Source of the DNA: Lamellibrachia columna
Lineage: Eukaryota; Annelida; Polychaeta; Sabellida; Siboglinidae
Direction: 5' to 3'
Assembly: GCA_963662155.1 (NCBI GenBank)
Contig: OY759263.1
Location: forward strand, 25,202,548-25,266,547
DNA length: 64,000 nucleotides
Positions 59,497 to 64,000 of the stretch are shown piece after piece. The notes under the pieces were generated by a model. The model made no database searches and was not told the origin of the DNA. It saw nothing but the letters and a program-made list of their open reading frames with translations. The position numbers and the translations under genes are program-made. Within the stretch, counting starts at the first letter, position 1. The number at the start of each line of letters is the position of its first letter.

Positions 59497-59687
59497 ATCT
59501 ACGTGACTTGAACAAGACATGTGCATGTACAACGTCAGCTATGAAACCAAGCCCGACTGCCACTGACTGCGCTGACCTGAAGAGGGAAGGATACTTGGCC
59601 AGTGGCGTGTACGACATCCGTCTGGTCGCATCCAATAAGATCATTAAGGTTTACTGCGATATGACGACAGACGGCGGCGGTTGGTTG
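59497..59687 (+). CDS. FReD copy F, exon 2
   Basis: Acceptor 'tttcgaaaaattcag' preceded by a pyrimidine run, donor gtaaga (59688). Encodes DLRDLNKTCACTTSAMKPSP, then CADLKREGYLASGVYDIRLV, then VYCDMTTDGGGWL. An alternative in-frame acceptor at 59466/59467, at the end of the TCGG tract, would add ten residues; I prefer 59497 for its pyrimidine tract. The N-terminal extension with a Cys-x-Cys pair has no counterpart in gene D exon 2. Confidence 0.75.
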
Positions 59688-60263
59688 GTAAGATGGCCAC
59701 ATTTATTGTTTTGATATTATGGCGTCGTGGTTGGTATCCGAATAAGGATTATCTATATTCTATAAACAAACCTGGCTAAATTATATCCAGTATGGTTAAT
59801 ATATGTAGGTCAGATTTGCTCTGGAAGGTCGAACTGCTATATTTACTTACAAAATGCTATGTTCGAGATCAATGTAATTACACCATTTAAACTATTTAAT
59901 TCAAACGCCCCACTTCAATATTATAAAAGTCACCAATGGTGTGTCTCAATGGCAAATAGTGGCAATATTAAGTGTTTCCCTAAAGCTAGGCTGAAACAAA
60001 TCATACATATTTATTCATATATTTAAATAAAAGGTTAAAAAAAAAGTTAAAACCAAGTTGTGTTGATAGCGAGAATCAATATATTTCATTTGTTTACGTA
60101 AATAATTCGCACAAGCTAGTCTATGATTTTGGCGAGCATTATTGACATTCGCTAAATGTTTAATTATTTTCTTCATCCTCACCCTCGTCAACTACACTCA
60201 GAATCATCACCAGAAATCTGACATATAGTTATGCACAACTTGCATTAACACAGAGCAGTCACA
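59688..60263 (+). other. Copy F intron 2 sequence
   Basis: AT-rich; no gene or element recognised. Confidence 0.3.
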
Positions 60264-60410
60264 CACCTTAATCCAATATACACTCGTGAATTATCATCTG
60301 CCTTTTGAAGGTGCACTAAGCGAGTTTATTACTGTGAGGAGCAGATGACCAAGACTTCCAAGGTCTGCATTATCATCATCAGCATCACCATCATCACCGT
60401 TATCATCAAA
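60264..60410 (+). repeat. Repeat W, copy 3
   Basis: Homologous to 8370-8498 and 9173-9312, ending in an ATC-rich tail (tcatcaccgttatcatca) that runs straight into a truncated FReD exon 3. Confidence 0.55.
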
Positions 60411-60441
60411 TTCGGGGACGTGTCTGGCGAATTCTGGCTTG
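60411..60441 (+). pseudogene. FReD copy F, exon 3 truncated at its 5' side
   Basis: Only the [11 protein letters not shown] codons and donor gtgggt remain; the acceptor and first two-thirds of the exon are replaced by repeat W. Without exon 3, splicing exon 2 to exon 4 would break the frame, so copy F is probably a pseudogene. Confidence 0.8.
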
Positions 60442-62375
<1,934 letters not shown>

Positions 62376-62540
62376 GCAATGAATATCTGCGCGCCGTTAC
62401 TGCACAAAAGCAGTACAAACTAAGAATCGACCTGGAAGACATCGAGGACTCCACCATATATGCTGTTTACTCCAGTTTCGCGGTTGCCGATGAAGATCAC
62501 AAGTACAGACTTTCACTTGGCGACTACTCCGGAACGGCAG
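62376..62540 (+). CDS. FReD copy F, exon 4
   Basis: 165 nt, acceptor 'atatgttccag', donor gtgatt (62541). Encodes NEYLRAVTAQKQYKLRIDLE, a DIEDST segment and YSGTAG. The frame is intact, but copy F lacks a complete exon 3, and no exon 5 occurs before the window ends. Confidence 0.82.
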
Positions 62541-62829
62541 GTGATTACACAAAACTTGTACACCCGTATGCGTGTTATATTCGTGAATGCACGCTTCCAA
62601 AAATGTGTTTAAACACGCATATATGTGTACACACATATAACGCCGACGCGCACGTGTACATACATTCACGCACGCACGCACGCACATAATAAACATGTAG
62701 TAATTTAGATATACAATTCCACATTATTGACACAAAGCAATCAATTTACAGACTTCGGAGGAAACTCGTTGTGTTATCGACTGGTTAAAGAGAGGCGGTT
62801 CAGGAGTATAACAACGATACAACAGTTCA

Positions 62830-63230
62830 GCAATTTCAAATTAATACAACAGGTGACTGCACGTTACGGTCTCATGCCAAAATATAATACTCCTTCCTCT
62901 TCAGCTTAAAAATTCTTAAGCTCACCAATATAACCATGGGCCCAATCACCCTACACGACTACATGTACAAGTTTCATTACCTTTATTTGTGCAGTTTCCT
63001 CACCGACGTATTGCCACAGGAGTAGATAGTACTGTTGGTGAAACAACATTCCTACTTTCCGGTTTCTTGGCATATGGATCTGGTTCTTTCTGTTTGACAA
63101 GCACTCTCATCACTCACAGGTGATGGATCAATGACTGCTTCCAACAGATCCAGTATATCTCAGGCACAGTATTCTCAGATAAAGGTCGATAAAACACATT
63201 CAGCACTGATATCCATGGATCCATTTTTGG
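62830..63230. mobile_element. LTR-like block X (copy 5)
   Basis: Matches 8690-9100 and 40830-41100, then gives way to the integrase end of pol remnant 5 with no minisatellite between. Confidence 0.4.
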
Positions 63231-64000
63231 GTTCAATCTTATCAGGAGGACCATGATAGGAAAACAACACTCTCAGAACATCAATGGTCTTCCCGCTATA
63301 GCAGACTTCATTGGTACAACGTCCAACCATTTGGAATGGATGTCAACGACGATCAAGTAGTTCACTCCGTCCTTCTACACAAAGCCAAAGTGGATTATCT
63401 GCCATATACGTGTGGGCCATGGCCAAGGATGTAGTGGTGGCACAGGTGGTTAATTCTACATCGAGTGACATACAGCATATTTCTCAACCATATTCTCCAC
63501 AGCCGCATCCATTCGTGGTCACCTGGTGGTTTTGTTGATGCACCTGTGTTCTGCACGGAGTTCGTAGAAACATCACCTGGTGACAGGACGATGTAATCTG
63601 AACGCGTGAACCGCACAACATACATCCTTGTTCTGTAGACAACTCATTGCGCTTAGTGAAATACATTTGTTGATTTGTATCTACATGATTTGCGAACGGA
63701 ACTGTGTATCGCCGTTCCCGTGATCCCCAGACTTCCGGTACTCTATCTCGTAGGTGTATGCTTGTAACATGAAAACCCAACCCTGCATCCGTTGTGCTGC
63801 TAATGTTGGCACAGTCGTCTTGGGGCCGAGGATCGTCAATAACGGATTGTGGTCAGCGATAAATGTGAATAAGCGTCCTTATAGGTACTGATTGAAATTG
63901 TTAATTACATAGATGATCGTCAAAACTTCTGTCTCCGTCCTCCATGATGTAAGAAAACACCGCACCGACAACTACCGGTGAAGCAACCGTGATGGCCTAC
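63231..64000 (-). pseudogene. Ty3/gypsy pol remnant 5 (integrase end, runs off the window)
   Basis: The minus strand reads YFTKRNELSTEQGCMLCGSR (integrase zinc region, 63690-63590) and, from 63400 downward, remains of the catalytic core. The part above 63780 corresponds to the RNase H region of pol remnant 2 (12140-12330). Frames are broken and the HHCC region is scrambled (HQVMFLRTPCRTQ). The RT part would lie beyond the window. Confidence 0.7.

Overview
This is animal (metazoan) genomic DNA. It is intron-rich and repeat-dense, with long (GT)n, (TA)n and (TCGG)n microsatellites and remains of at least five retroelement or transposon classes. The only host gene family I recognise is a cluster of fibrinogen-related domain (FReD) lectin genes of the ficolin / tachylectin-5 / FREP type: secreted, coiled-coil plus C-terminal fibrinogen domain, no Ig domain seen. 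Together with Ngaro/DIRS, CR1, Ty3/gypsy and THAP9/P-like elements this suggests a marine invertebrate, most plausibly a mollusc or another lophotrochozoan. A lancelet is a real alternative, and I cannot settle the species.

FReD layout. Each copy is built from the same five exons: (1) signal peptide plus coiled coil, (2) N-terminal part of the fibrinogen domain, (3) a 97-nt exon, (4) a 165-nt exon, (5) a 239-245-nt last exon. Phases are 1-0-1-1. Copy A (27-5850) has exons 3-5 intact and begins before the window. Copy B (8500-14690) is a pseudogene: exon 3 is split by a CR1 LINE, exon 4 is decayed and exon 5 is missing. Copy C (31207-31451) is a lone exon 5. Copy D (35776-44217) is complete and encodes a predicted 323-residue protein. 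An inverted lone exon 5 lies at 53398-53639 (minus). Copy F (58963-62540) has exons 1, 2 and 4, but its exon 3 is truncated. An approximately 1.3-kb intron block ('Y') precedes every exon 5. About 1.7-1.9 kb of homologous 5' flank precedes both exon-1 copies.

Between and inside these copies: decayed Ty3/gypsy gag and pol pieces with an LTR-like block and a 10-bp minisatellite (1.8-4.3, 8.7-9.2, 11.2-13.4, 40.5-41.5, 48.4, 55.7-57.1 and 62.8-64.0 kb); a THAP9/P-like transposase relic (16.8-18.0 kb) and a shorter relative (28.4-29.5 kb); two head-to-tail Ngaro/DIRS tyrosine-recombinase retrotransposons on the minus strand (19.07-27.74 kb); CR1 LINE copies (9.5, 18.2, 38.3, 46.6 kb) and other LINE fragments (32.5, 45.9, 53.9 kb); a 16-residue-repeat open frame (15.3-15.9 kb); and an unassigned pair of small ORFs at 48.85-49.25 kb.

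How it works together: the intact copies would give secreted, oligomeric, calcium-dependent pattern-recognition lectins. The cluster appears to have grown by tandem and inverted duplication, and transposons have repeatedly broken the copies. Differences among exon-5 copies are concentrated around the predicted ligand pocket. The most notable structural oddity is a perfect 143-copy TCGG array in intron 1 of the intact gene D, in frame with exon 1. All splice sites and family assignments were read by eye; nothing was tested by alignment or RNA data.
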